Positions 48,101 through 55,926 of a stretch of 64,000 nucleotides of DNA are shown here, piece by piece (position 1 is the stretch's first letter; each line of letters starts with the position of its first letter). The position numbers and the translations under genes were made by a program. The notes under the pieces were generated by a model. The model ran no database searches, was not told the origin of the DNA, and saw only the letters and a list, made by a program, of their open reading frames with translations. The DNA is from an uncultured Myxococcales bacterium (lineage in GTDB: Bacteria > Myxococcota > Myxococcia > Myxococcales > Myxococcaceae): positions 70,970 through 134,969 of the forward strand of contig CALJKW010000025.1 of NCBI GenBank assembly GCA_937980205.1, given 5' to 3'.

Positions 48101-48203
48101 GTTCACACTGAGCGGAGGCGCCGCAGGCGCCGCAGTCGAAGTGGGCTCGCATCGCCTGTCCGGGCGCCCTTCGACTCCGCCTTCGGCTCCGCTCAGGGTG
48201 AAC
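48101..48203. repeat. Dispersed palindromic repeat, inverted pair (copy 4)
   Basis: Two facing units, GTTCACACTGAGCGGAGG...GCAGTCGAAG and CCTTCGACT...CTCCGCTCAGGGTGAAC, with inner hairpins, the same design as 17965-18070. It occupies the gap between two Hsp70 genes on the same strand, so the transcript may form a strong hairpin there and alter the ratio of the two products. Confidence 0.8.
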
Positions 48204-48211
48204 GGTGGCGA

Positions 48212-49993
48212 TCACGCGTCCTTCTGCCTCACGTTGAGCTCGAGCTTCCACTTCCCGCCGCCGCCCTTCTCCAGGCACCTCAGCTCCAGCGAGCCGAGCT
48301 CGGTCACCGCCGCCTGCAGGTTCACCGGCACCAGCTGCCCGGCCTGCCGGCCCTCGAGCGTGGTCTCGATGGGCGCGACCTCTTCGAGCTCATCGGGGTC
48401 CTCGAGCATCGTGCCGACCTTGTCCTCGCGCCGCACCGACGAGGCGAAGAAGCGGAAGCGCGTCGGCTCGCCGACGACCAACCCGAACTGCTGCGGAGGA
48501 ACGTCGGCCTGCGTGCCCTCCTCCATGCCGAACGGCGCCACGCACAGCGCCTTCACCGGAGGCTCCATGCCCGGCACCGCCGGCATCGCCGACTCGACGC
48601 CGACGTAATACGCGCGCGCCGTGCCGCCGCGGATGCGGATGCCGTGTCCCTGGCGGACCCAGCCGTAGTACGCGGCGCCGCGCGCGACGGCGAGGTCGAG
48701 GTCGGCGCCGGGCAGCTCCTTCGGCTTCTCGCCCATCCACGCGCCGAGCACGTCGAGCACGCGGTCTTTGAGCGCCGACGCCTTGAAGACGCCGCCGTTG
48801 AACAGCACCGCCGTCGGCCGCACGAACGACTCGCCGTTCTTCGCGAGCGCCGCCTGGCGCGTGAGGAACGCGGCGAGGTGCTTCGTGACCGCCGGGTCCG
48901 CCGCGTACGGCAGCGCCATCTGCGCGAGGCCGGTGCGGCGCGCAGTGGCCGGCAGCTCGTCGACGCGCGTCTTCGGGAAGAAGCCGTCGGTGAGCAGCTT
49001 CGTGAGCTCCGCGCGCTCGAGCGTCGTCTTCAGCGTGCCGCCCATCAGCGACGAGCCGCGGCTCGCGACCGTGATGGGCGCGGAGTCGAGCTTCGCGTCG
49101 GCGAACAACAGCTCCTTCGCCGAGCGGCAGGCGTAGGTGAGCCCGTTCATCTGCCAGGCGTCGAGCTTCTTGCCGAGCTTCTGCGCCGCGGCGTGCGCGA
49201 GCGCGAGGTCCATGTTGTCGCCGCCGAGGAGGATGTGGTCTCCGACGGCGAGGCGCTCGAGGTACAGCTCTCCGCCCTTCTCACCGACGGAGATGAGCGA
49301 GAAGTCGCTCGTGCCGCCGCCGACGTCGACGACGAGGATGACCTCTGAAGGCTTCACCAGCTTGCGCCAGTTGTCGCCCTGCGCCTCGATCCACGCGTAG
49401 AGCGCGGCCTGCGGCTCTTCGAGCAGCGTGACGTCTCCCAGGCCCGCCTTCTTCGCGGCCTCGAGCGTGAGGTCGCGCGCGGCGGCGTCGAACGACGCGG
49501 GCACCGTGACGATGACGCTCTGGTTCTCGAGCGGGTCCTTCTTGAACGCGTGGTCCCACGCGTCGCGCAGGTGCTCGAGGTAGCGCGCGCTCGCGTCGAG
49601 CGGGCTGATGCGCTGCACCTCTTCGGGCGCTTGCCAGGGAAGAATCGCGGCGCGGCGGTCGACGCCCGGGTGACAGAGCCACGACTTCGCCGAGCTGACG
49701 AGCCGCGTGGGCACCTTCGCGCCGTGCGAGCGCGCGAGCTCGCCGGTGATGTCGCGGGCCTTCTTGTCCCACGGCAGCGCGAGCGCCCCGTCGGGGAACT
49801 CGTTCGCGTTCGGGAGGTAGAGGAACGACGGGAGCAGCTGCTTCGGCTCGACGGTGCCGGGCGCGGTGAGCTGCGGCACCGGCAGCATCGGCTGTCCCGC
49901 GCCGCGCGCCTTCGCCTCGCCGAGCGCGAAGTACGACAGCGCGCTGTGCGTGGTGCCGAGGTCGATGCCCAGCGCGTATTTCGCGGAGCTCAC
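48212..49993 (-). CDS. Hsp70-family chaperone, 593 aa
   Basis: ATPase motifs: ALGIDLGTTHSALSYFALG, VVDVGGGTSDFSLI and GDNMDLALAHAAAQKL. The substrate-binding part is about 200 residues ending in KLELNVRQKDA, with no lid extension. Sequence blocks such as SSAKSWLCHPGVDRRAAILPW match the partner Hsp70 (…KSWLCHPGVDRQAPILPW), so the two genes are paralogues. Its ATG overlaps the DUF2760 stop by four bases (ATGA). Confidence 0.92.
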   Translation of the reverse strand: MSSAKYALGIDLGTTHSALSYFALGEAKARGAGQPMLPVPQLTAPGTVEPKQLLPSFLYLPNANEFPDGALALPWDKKARDITGELARSHGAKVPTRLVSSAKSWLCHPGVDRRAAILPWQAPEEVQRISPLDASARYLEHLRDAWDHAFKKDPLENQSVIVTVPASFDAAARDLTLEAAKKAGLGDVTLLEEPQAALYAWIEAQGDNWRKLVKPSEVILVVDVGGGTSDFSLISVGEKGGELYLERLAVGDHILLGGDNMDLALAHAAAQKLGKKLDAWQMNGLTYACRSAKELLFADAKLDSAPITVASRGSSLMGGTLKTTLERAELTKLLTDGFFPKTRVDELPATARRTGLAQMALPYAADPAVTKHLAAFLTRQAALAKNGESFVRPTAVLFNGGVFKASALKDRVLDVLGAWMGEKPKELPGADLDLAVARGAAYYGWVRQGHGIRIRGGTARAYYVGVESAMPAVPGMEPPVKALCVAPFGMEEGTQADVPPQQFGLVVGEPTRFRFFASSVRREDKVGTMLEDPDELEEVAPIETTLEGRQAGQLVPVNLQAAVTELGSLELRCLEKGGGGKWKLELNVRQKDA

Positions 49994-50535
49994 GGCAGTT
50001 CCACTTCGGCAGGAGCGAGAATCTTCGGGTCCATCGCCGACGGAGGCGGCGGCAGCTTCACGTCCTTCGCCGCCCAGCCGTGGTGCTTCAGCGCGCCCTT
50101 GAACGGGGGATTGCCGGCGACGTTGCCGGTGAGGCGGATGCGGCTCGCGTCGAAGCCGGCGGGCACGTCGACCGAGTCACCTTCCTGCTGCGGCAGCACA
50201 GGCTCGATGTTCAGGTACTGCTTCACGACCTTGCGGCAGCCCTCGTGCACGACGCGGGAGGCGGCGCCGACCTGCTCGTCGGAGTAGCCCGCGATGTCCT
50301 CCTGCAGGAAGTCGACGAAGCGGCCCTCGCGCTGCAGCATGCCGAGGAGAAAGAGGCCCGACGCGTGGATCTCGGCGGCCGGCCTCTCGACGGGCTTGGG
50401 AGCCTCGAGCTTCTGCTGCGGCTCGGCCTCGGGCAGCGCCGGCGCCGGTGCCTTCCGCGCGCGGAAGATGACGGCTGCGATGATGAAGCCGGCCACGAAG
50501 GCGCCCGCCGCGTAGAGATAGAGGGTCTCAGGCAT
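49990..50535 (-). CDS. DUF2760 protein, membrane-anchored, Hsp70 operon partner
   Basis: An N-terminal helix (about 8-25, YAAGAFVAGFIIAAVIF) anchors the protein. The domain LLGMLQREGRFVDFLQEDIAGYSDEQVGAA, VVHEGCRKVVKQYLNIEPV and VPAGFDASRIRLTGNVAG matches DUF2760, a family I recall next to Hsp70 genes. It is the first gene of the leftward run DUF2760-Hsp70-Hsp70. A role as membrane tether or cochaperone is inferred from position only. Confidence 0.87.
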   Translation of the reverse strand: MPETLYLYAAGAFVAGFIIAAVIFRARKAPAPALPEAEPQQKLEAPKPVERPAAEIHASGLFLLGMLQREGRFVDFLQEDIAGYSDEQVGAASRVVHEGCRKVVKQYLNIEPVLPQQEGDSVDVPAGFDASRIRLTGNVAGNPPFKGALKHHGWAAKDVKLPPPPSAMDPKILAPAEVELP

Positions 50536-50568
50536 GCGGCCGCGGATAACAACCCGAGTTGGGAAAAT

Positions 50569-51126
50569 CTACGATCGAAGCGGCAGCAGCACCGACAAGC
50601 CGACGCCGAGCATCAGCGCGTGCTGCAGGCCTGCCGGCTCGACGTAGGCCGTGTCGATCAGCGAGACCGTGAGCGAGACCGCCTGGCGGAGCGTCACGCG
50701 CGCGGCGGCTCCGACGTCGAACGCAGGCCGCGCGAGCGCCACGCCGAGGCCGGTGATGGCGACGACGTCGAAGTGGACGATGGCGTCTTCGATGGCGGCC
50801 TTGCCGTAGATCGGCGCCCACTCCACGTCCGCCATCGCGAGCCAGGCGTTGAGCGGGCGCTGCACGGAGCCGAGCTCGCGGCGCGCCACGGCCAGGTCGT
50901 CGGTGGGGATGGCGGCGAAGCCCCCGCCGCGCAGCGCGACGGCGAACGTCTCGGTCACGTGGAACGCCGCGCGCAGCGTTCCACCGAGGCGCGTGAAGAA
51001 GGCGTCGTTGACGGAGACCGCGATGGATGGCGCCAGCTCGAGGCGGCCCGCGCGGTGCGTGACGCGCTCTTGCAGCGACGCGCCGCTGTCGGCTGCGAGC
51101 AGCAGGTTGAGCAGGAGCGCGCTCAC
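50569..51126 (-). CDS. Outer-membrane beta-barrel protein, 185 aa
   Basis: A signal peptide (MSALLLNLLLAADSGA) is followed by alternating beta strands (RLELAPSIAVSVNDAFFTRL, LRAAFHVTETFAVALRGGG, ALMLGVGLSVLLPLRS), consistent with a small barrel like those frequent in myxobacteria. It lies 33 bases upstream of the DUF2760 gene on the same strand and could belong to its operon. No specific function is assigned. Confidence 0.65.
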   Translation of the reverse strand: MSALLLNLLLAADSGASLQERVTHRAGRLELAPSIAVSVNDAFFTRLGGTLRAAFHVTETFAVALRGGGFAAIPTDDLAVARRELGSVQRPLNAWLAMADVEWAPIYGKAAIEDAIVHFDVVAITGLGVALARPAFDVGAAARVTLRQAVSLTVSLIDTAYVEPAGLQHALMLGVGLSVLLPLRS

Positions 51127-51398
51127 GCCGCGGATTGTCGCTCATCTGCCTGGTGGCTGCTTGCACGGGTCTGCTTCCCGCTGACGTCCTCGGAGATGGG
51201 ACGACCGCGCAGAGGCGTCGGCGCCGGTTCTCTTTGACGACTGCGTGTGGCGCCGCGGTCCGGAACACAACCAGGGAGCTCAGCGGCTCTTTTTCTCTGA
51301 CCGTCCGTCTGCCGAGTCGCGGGCCCGAAGCTGCAGCGCAATGCAGTCGCGTGAAGGACTTGCGTGCGCGGCCGACCACAGCACAGTGCCATGGGAAT
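51127..51398 (+). other. Gap before the Rhs cassette, possible gene remnant
   Basis: A TTG at 51135 opens a frame with a lipoprotein-like start (SLICLVAACTG, lipobox LVAAC), but it continues into Arg-rich noise and has no recognisable domain. It may be a decayed gene. No Rhs core fragment is seen here. Confidence 0.3.
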
Positions 51399-51731
51399 AT
51401 GGAATCGAGTAAGCGCCTATTTTTCGTATGTGCGGTCTTCGTCCTACCGGCAACCGTCCCAGGTATCGCGTGCGTACGTTCATCGGCTGCTCCGGAAGTT
51501 CTGATGAACGAAGACCACGCTGTGCTGCGCCAGACCTTTGACGGTGGGCGCTGCGGAGCCTTGTTGTCGCCACGCGACGGCGGGTGCTTGGCACAGTATG
51601 GAGTGACCATGACGGCTCGCGATGGCCTAGTGCTCGAAGTTTCTGACTACGTTGAACTGGTCTCCTGCGATTCAGCGCGCGTCATTTGTGGCCAGAAGGT
51701 GGACTGCACCTGTGTCGTACGCCCGGAGTGA
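51399..51731 (+). CDS. Small exported cysteine-rich protein, putative Rhs immunity protein 1
   Basis: ATG at 51399 gives a signal peptide (SKRLFFVCAVFVLPATVPG). The mature part has six cysteines ending in the exact spacing Cys-x6-Cys-Gly-x4-Cys-x-Cys (VSCDSARVICGQKVDCTC). The protein encoded at 52304 has the same spacing and a similar GGxC...GC start, so they are paralogues. Because an Rhs core remnant follows its stop codon in the same frame, it looks like an immunity gene left from an orphan Rhs cassette. Composition is low-GC compared with neighbours. Function is inferred, not shown. Confidence 0.6.
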   Translation: MESSKRLFFVCAVFVLPATVPGIACVRSSAAPEVLMNEDHAVLRQTFDGGRCGALLSPRDGGCLAQYGVTMTARDGLVLEVSDYVELVSCDSARVICGQKVDCTCVVRPE

Positions 51732-51845
51732 TGCACTGAGCCAACGCCACGGATATCGCTGCGCCGCTACCTCCAGCCTGACCCGGTAAGGAGTGTTGCG
51801 GCAGCTAACGAGGCCACCTACTCGTATGCTGGCAGCAATCCGGTT
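51732..51845 (+). pseudogene. Rhs core-end fragment
   Basis: Directly after the stop of the first immunity-like gene and in the same frame, translation reads LRRYLQPDPVRSV, then TYSYAGSNPVVYIDADGRF. YLQPDPV and YAGSNPV are hallmarks of the end of Rhs/YD-repeat cores, just before variable C-terminal toxin domains. No full Rhs gene precedes it in the window, so this is a displaced fragment. Confidence 0.8.
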
Positions 51846-52307
51846 GTGTACATCGATGCTGACGGGCGCTTTAAGGCGCCAACAACTCCGTGCAAGTACT
51901 GGGCAGAGGGGGTCAAACGAGCGCGCCAAAAGGCTGGCTGCATGGCTACGGCAGAAGGCGAGATGTGTGGGGTCAGCAACAACCGTTGTCAGAAGAAGCT
52001 GAAGGACTGTCAAGCCTGCGACATTTGCAAGCTCTTGGACGACAGCTACACCACGCCGACATTCGCTGTGGCCGATCTTCAATGCGCGGGTAAACCATCA
52101 TGGGGGTGCTCGGGCGTCACCACCGCTGGAAAGGGGCAGTTGGACTTCGATCGGAGGTTCTGTGACGACCCAGCGCTGCTCGACAAGTTCGCCAACACTC
52201 TCATCCACGAATCTGCTCATCACTGCAAGGCGATCGGAGGCGGCAACATCACGGAGGGGGGCGGGGAGTGCAGCGCCAAGAGCATCGCAGATGAGTGCAC
52301 AAAATGA
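51846..52307 (+). CDS. Orphan Rhs C-terminal toxin-like domain, Cys-rich with HExxH motif
   Basis: The frame continues from the Rhs core fragment: GTG at 51846 begins VYIDADGRFKAPTTP. The 153-residue tail has 13 cysteines and a zincin motif HESAH (LIHESAHHCKAIGGG) with a possible third ligand in the following GGGECSA segment. That suggests a metallopeptidase-like effector. In Rhs systems such variable tails are toxins released after the core. Here no intact core exists, so the tail may be silent or translated alone from the GTG. It overlaps the next gene by four bases (ATGA). Confidence 0.65.
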   Translation: MYIDADGRFKAPTTPCKYWAEGVKRARQKAGCMATAEGEMCGVSNNRCQKKLKDCQACDICKLLDDSYTTPTFAVADLQCAGKPSWGCSGVTTAGKGQLDFDRRFCDDPALLDKFANTLIHESAHHCKAIGGGNITEGGGECSAKSIADECTK

Positions 52308-52633
52308 CGCGTACCGTATTCAACGCCTTGAAGGTGAGTGTAGTTGCGTTGATCCTCGTCATTGCGTGTCGACACCCCCAACCCGTCACGGCGCAGAAGG
52401 ACCTACGCTCAGGCGGTACGTGTTCCTGGCACGTCTCCGTCGTGGACGCCGGCTGCATCGTTGAGTCGGGCTTGGACGTGCATCGGCGCGTCCTCCCGTC
52501 CGATCGCGACTATGACGTAGGTGAACCAAATCAGATGATTGACGTCCATGGTTTTCACGACGCAACGGTCAAGTGCGGGGAGGAGGTGGTCGTCTGCGGT
52601 GCGACGGTAGTCTGCGACTGCAGGCCTCCGTAG
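52304..52633 (+). CDS. Small exported cysteine-rich protein, putative Rhs immunity protein 2
   Basis: The protein (109 aa) has a signal or lipoprotein-type start (MTRTVFNALKVSVVALILVIAC, lipobox VIAC) and a mature part with the Cys-x6-Cys-Gly-x4-Cys-x-Cys array (KCGEEVVVCGATVVCDC), identical in spacing to the product at 51399. Its ATG overlaps the toxin-like tail stop, the usual toxin-immunity order. An exported location fits neutralising a toxin that acts outside the cytoplasm. Another Rhs core-end fragment follows it. Confidence 0.6.
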   Translation: MTRTVFNALKVSVVALILVIACRHPQPVTAQKDLRSGGTCSWHVSVVDAGCIVESGLDVHRRVLPSDRDYDVGEPNQMIDVHGFHDATVKCGEEVVVCGATVVCDCRPP

Positions 52634-52641
52634 GTGCGCCT

Positions 52642-52680
52642 TGGCTTTACCTCCAGCCCGAGCCTCTGCTTCGACAGCAA
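52642..52680 (+). pseudogene. Second Rhs core-end fragment
   Basis: Just after the second immunity-like gene, another frame reads WLYLQPEPLLRQQ. YLQPEPLL is the Rhs core-end hallmark, so a third cassette boundary is preserved here, but no toxin tail follows; the convergent HEAT-like gene begins soon after. Confidence 0.65.
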
Positions 52681-52724
52681 AGTCGTCCGCCGTCGCGCGT
52701 CAGCTCGCTCGCTGACCGTACAAT

Positions 52725-53588
52725 TCAACGGAGCGGAGTTGTGGCAAGCCGCGCCTCCAACCGTTCGAGCGCCGCCCGTTGCTCGGGTGTCGCCTTCGCC
52801 GTTGCGTTCTTGATCAGCGCCACGGTGTCGCGGGCGTCGACGACGAGCAGCGCGTTCGAGGCCGCCTGACGGGCATCGCCGTCCCAGCGCAGGAACGCGT
52901 CGACCAACGCGCGCGCTGCGATGAGCCGCACCTCGTTCTCCTCGCCGCGCGTCACGACGGAAGGCGTCTTCCACGCCCAGGCGTTGCCGACGTCGCCGAG
53001 CGTGCGCGCCAGCTCGACCTGCTCGCGGACCTCGCCGACCTCCGGCACCGCCGCCGCGAGCGCCTGGGCGACGACCACGCGCCGGCAGCTGCCCATGCCT
53101 TCGCGCACTGCACGCGCGCGGGCATCACCGCCGCGCGACAGCGCGACCAACCGGGCCGCGACCGCATCCGTCTGCATGAACCCGTAAGCGTCGGCCGCCG
53201 CCCGCGTGACGCCTGGCGACTCGGTCCTCGAATCGAGCAACGCCTCCAGGACGGGAAGCGCGCGGGGGTCGCGGAGCGTGCCGACTGCGTCGAGCAGCCC
53301 GATGGTGAGCGACAACCGGCCGCCTTCGGTGACCGGCCCTCCCTCGGCTTCGGGATTCAGCAGCGCGTCGAGCATCGGCATCAACGCGTTGGGGCCGAGC
53401 TGCTTGAAGGTGCGTCCCATGGGCGCGACTCCACCGCCACGCCGCTTCGCGTACAGCGCATCGGCATCGCGTCGAATCGCCGCGACCTGCGCGAACGCTT
53501 CGGGGTGTGCCTTGCGTGCCGCGGCGATCTCCGCTGCGAGCTCGACCGGAGCTGCCGTCATCATCATCACTGCCAGCAGTGCGTTCAT
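52725..53588 (-). CDS. HEAT-repeat-like exported protein, 287 aa
   Basis: An N-terminal signal-like segment (MNALLAVMMMTAAPVELA) precedes helical repeats of HEAT type: TLRDPRALPVLEALLDSR, SPGVTRAAADAYGFMQTDAV, ENEVRLIAARALVDAFLRWD and ARQAASNALLVVDARD. At least four repeats are visible. HEAT arrays bind other proteins. Its ATG overlaps the stop of the arginine-deiminase gene (ATGA), so the two proteins are produced together and may interact. Confidence 0.75.
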   Translation of the reverse strand: MNALLAVMMMTAAPVELAAEIAAARKAHPEAFAQVAAIRRDADALYAKRRGGGVAPMGRTFKQLGPNALMPMLDALLNPEAEGGPVTEGGRLSLTIGLLDAVGTLRDPRALPVLEALLDSRTESPGVTRAAADAYGFMQTDAVAARLVALSRGGDARARAVREGMGSCRRVVVAQALAAAVPEVGEVREQVELARTLGDVGNAWAWKTPSVVTRGEENEVRLIAARALVDAFLRWDGDARQAASNALLVVDARDTVALIKNATAKATPEQRAALERLEARLATTPLR

Positions 53589-55795
53589 CGGCCGCTCTCC
53601 CACCACTTCGCTGCTGGAATCGTGCGCGTCACGTTCGAGCCGCAGTGAACTTCGCCGGCGTTGAGATGGTACAGGTACCAATCTTCGACCCACCGGACGG
53701 TGTAGCCGTACGGCATCAGCGCGGCCTGAAGCTGCGCCTTGAAGATGTCCTGTCCGCCGATGACGGGTCCGTGCGGATCGGGCGATGCGAACGTCGTCGA
53801 GCTGATGGCGACGCCGTTGACGGTGCCAGGCGTATAGGCCAGCGAAAAAGTGCCGTCCGGCGTGTCCACCGGCTCGTGCAGGAACGGCACACGAACGATC
53901 TCCATGTCGGTGATGCCCGTGGCCATCTTGATGATGTTCACCTGCGCGTCGATCTCGACGGCTGCTGCCGCGCTCTCTTGCATCACGTCGGTGTCCGCGA
54001 GCACCTGCGAGATGGTGCGCTCCGCGCTCACGAACGCCGTACCTGACGAGTTGTACGTGAGCATGCCGGGGAAGACGATCGCCGTGCCGTTGCCCGCCTG
54101 CACCTGCTGCTGGAGCATCGTGCGCGCGAGCACCGGGTCGTTGACCAGCATGATCCACCCGCGTGGGGTGTTCGCCGGCAGGAAGCTGATCGTCTCGTCG
54201 ACGTGCCCGACCAGCAGCCACGACGTGTCGACGTACACGGGAGGTTGAACGGCCTGACCCTCCATCATCTTCAAGAACGAGTTGTCCGGGTGGTACGACG
54301 CAACGCTGCCGCGCAGGATGCGGCCGAGCGGGTAGGCGACGCCGTTGTGCGTATACGGCGGAATCGTCTCGAGGTTGCCGAACGAGTCGAGCGTCGCGTC
54401 GCTCGAGCTCCCCGACTGGAACTGCTGGATGCCGGCCACGTTGGGGCCGCGGAACTGAGTGAACACGACCTTACCGGCGCGCCGCAGCGGATTCGTGGAC
54501 GACAGCGGGTTGTAGAGGTTCGCGGAGCGGATCGCGACGCGCATCGTCCGCACCGTGCCGTTCGGGCCCGGCGCATTGGCGTACCCGGTTTCGAAGAAGT
54601 CCTGCGTCCACTGGTCGTCGTTGGGCACCGACATGCTCACGAGCGGCGTCGCAATCCCTGCTGCCGTCAGGGCCGTCTGAAGGTCGGTGCGGAAGTCGAT
54701 CGAGTCTTGATCGTTGATGCCCGTCGCGTACGCCGTCTCGACCGGCGTGATGTGACTGAACGTCATCACCGGAGCGACGCGCATGCGAACGACGTCGCTC
54801 ACCAGAATCTCCTCGTACAGCGCGCCGCCGTCCCACGGGCCGGGGGTGCCGGGCTGACCGTTCGCCTTCGGAGTCGTGATGGTCAGCGTCAGGTCGAAGT
54901 AGCCGTTCCACACCGCGCGGTCGCGCACGATGTTCGTCGCCTCCATGCGCAGTTCGACGCCGTTGCGCAGCGTGGCTCCGCCGAAGACGAACGCGTTGTG
55001 GTCGAAGTGCGCGAAGCCGCCGTCGGGCTGCGCCCAGAACAGGCGCATGTTCTGGCCACCGTCCGGCACCGAGAGCCGCGCGCGCGCCGAGTCGGGAGCC
55101 GTCGGCCACGGAAGAACTCTCACCGTCGCGAGGTCGAGCAGGTCGTTCGGACCGTTGATGATGGTGTCCGCAGCGTCGTGGCACCGCGGCATGTCGAGGT
55201 CAGACACCTGCGTGCTCGTGGAGCAGCGCTGGCTGTCGTCGTCCATGTTCGGCAGCAGAATCGCGCCGCGCGTCGTGTTCCACTGCTCTTCGTCGGTCTC
55301 GTCCGTCGAGCCCACCACGTCGACCACGCCGTCGCGGTTCGAGTCGACGCGCAGGTCCGCGACCGGAGCCGGCACCGGGCCGACGATTCCTCCGCCGGTT
55401 CCCGTGGTGCCGCCACCAGTGCCCGTCGTGCCGCCGCCGGCGCCGGTCATGCCGCCGCCCGTCCCGGTCATGCCGCCGCCAGTGCCGGTCATGCCGCCGC
55501 CAGCGCCAGTCATGCCGCCGCCGGTGCCGGTCATGCCGCCGCCGGTGCCGGTGGTGCCGCCGCCCGTGCCGGTGGTGCCGCCGCCGGTGCCGGTCGTGCC
55601 GCCGCCGGTGCCGGTGGTGCCGCCGCCGGTGCCGGTGGTGCCGCCGCCGGTGCCGGCGACGCCTCCGTCGGTGCCGTTCGTTCCGCCCGCAGTGCCCGAG
55701 CCGCCGCCCGTCGGGCCGGTCGTCGCGGTGTTCGCGCAGTTACAAGCGCTCACGCAGGCGGCGAGCGCTAGCGCGAACCATTGCCGAGGATGCAT
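53585..55795 (-). CDS. Secreted protein-arginine-deiminase-family lipoprotein with Gly/Thr repeat stalk
   Basis: The signal peptide ends in a lipobox (LAACVSACNC). Residues about 30-140 are a low-complexity stalk of some 13 copies of the heptad GGGTTGT. The rest is PAD-like: WTQDFFETGY (Asp399), VGHVDETISFLP (His531, Asp533) and GEVHCGSNVTR (Cys718) match the four catalytic residues of protein-arginine deiminases (Asp350, His471, Asp473, Cys645 in human PAD4). It should convert protein arginine to citrulline, probably at the cell surface. PAD-like proteins are uncommon in bacteria. It is coupled to a downstream HEAT protein. Confidence 0.9.
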   Translation of the reverse strand: MHPRQWFALALAACVSACNCANTATTGPTGGGSGTAGGTNGTDGGVAGTGGGTTGTGGGTTGTGGGTTGTGGGTTGTGGGTTGTGGGMTGTGGGMTGAGGGMTGTGGGMTGTGGGMTGAGGGTTGTGGGTTGTGGGIVGPVPAPVADLRVDSNRDGVVDVVGSTDETDEEQWNTTRGAILLPNMDDDSQRCSTSTQVSDLDMPRCHDAADTIINGPNDLLDLATVRVLPWPTAPDSARARLSVPDGGQNMRLFWAQPDGGFAHFDHNAFVFGGATLRNGVELRMEATNIVRDRAVWNGYFDLTLTITTPKANGQPGTPGPWDGGALYEEILVSDVVRMRVAPVMTFSHITPVETAYATGINDQDSIDFRTDLQTALTAAGIATPLVSMSVPNDDQWTQDFFETGYANAPGPNGTVRTMRVAIRSANLYNPLSSTNPLRRAGKVVFTQFRGPNVAGIQQFQSGSSSDATLDSFGNLETIPPYTHNGVAYPLGRILRGSVASYHPDNSFLKMMEGQAVQPPVYVDTSWLLVGHVDETISFLPANTPRGWIMLVNDPVLARTMLQQQVQAGNGTAIVFPGMLTYNSSGTAFVSAERTISQVLADTDVMQESAAAAVEIDAQVNIIKMATGITDMEIVRVPFLHEPVDTPDGTFSLAYTPGTVNGVAISSTTFASPDPHGPVIGGQDIFKAQLQAALMPYGYTVRWVEDWYLYHLNAGEVHCGSNVTRTIPAAKWWESGR
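55390..55665 (-). repeat. 21-bp tandem repeat array encoding a Gly/Thr stalk
   Basis: About 13 copies of a 21-base unit (on this strand GGCACCGGCGGCGGCACCACC-like; forward GCCGGTGGTGCCGCCGCC) encode the GGGTTGT heptads of the PAD lipoprotein. The middle copies vary (Met for Thr; Ala for Thr). The length may change by slippage in steps of seven residues, leaving the frame intact. Confidence 0.8.
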
Positions 55796-55926
55796 GCCGT
55801 ACCTCCGAAACGAAACTCCGGCCCCTTTCCCCGGGAACGAGCGACGCGCTTCGTAGCCCGGTCCCCCGCCCGGTGCAATGACCCCGCCTCGCGGAGAGAA
55901 GTGCAGTAAGAGGCGCAGCTCGAACG

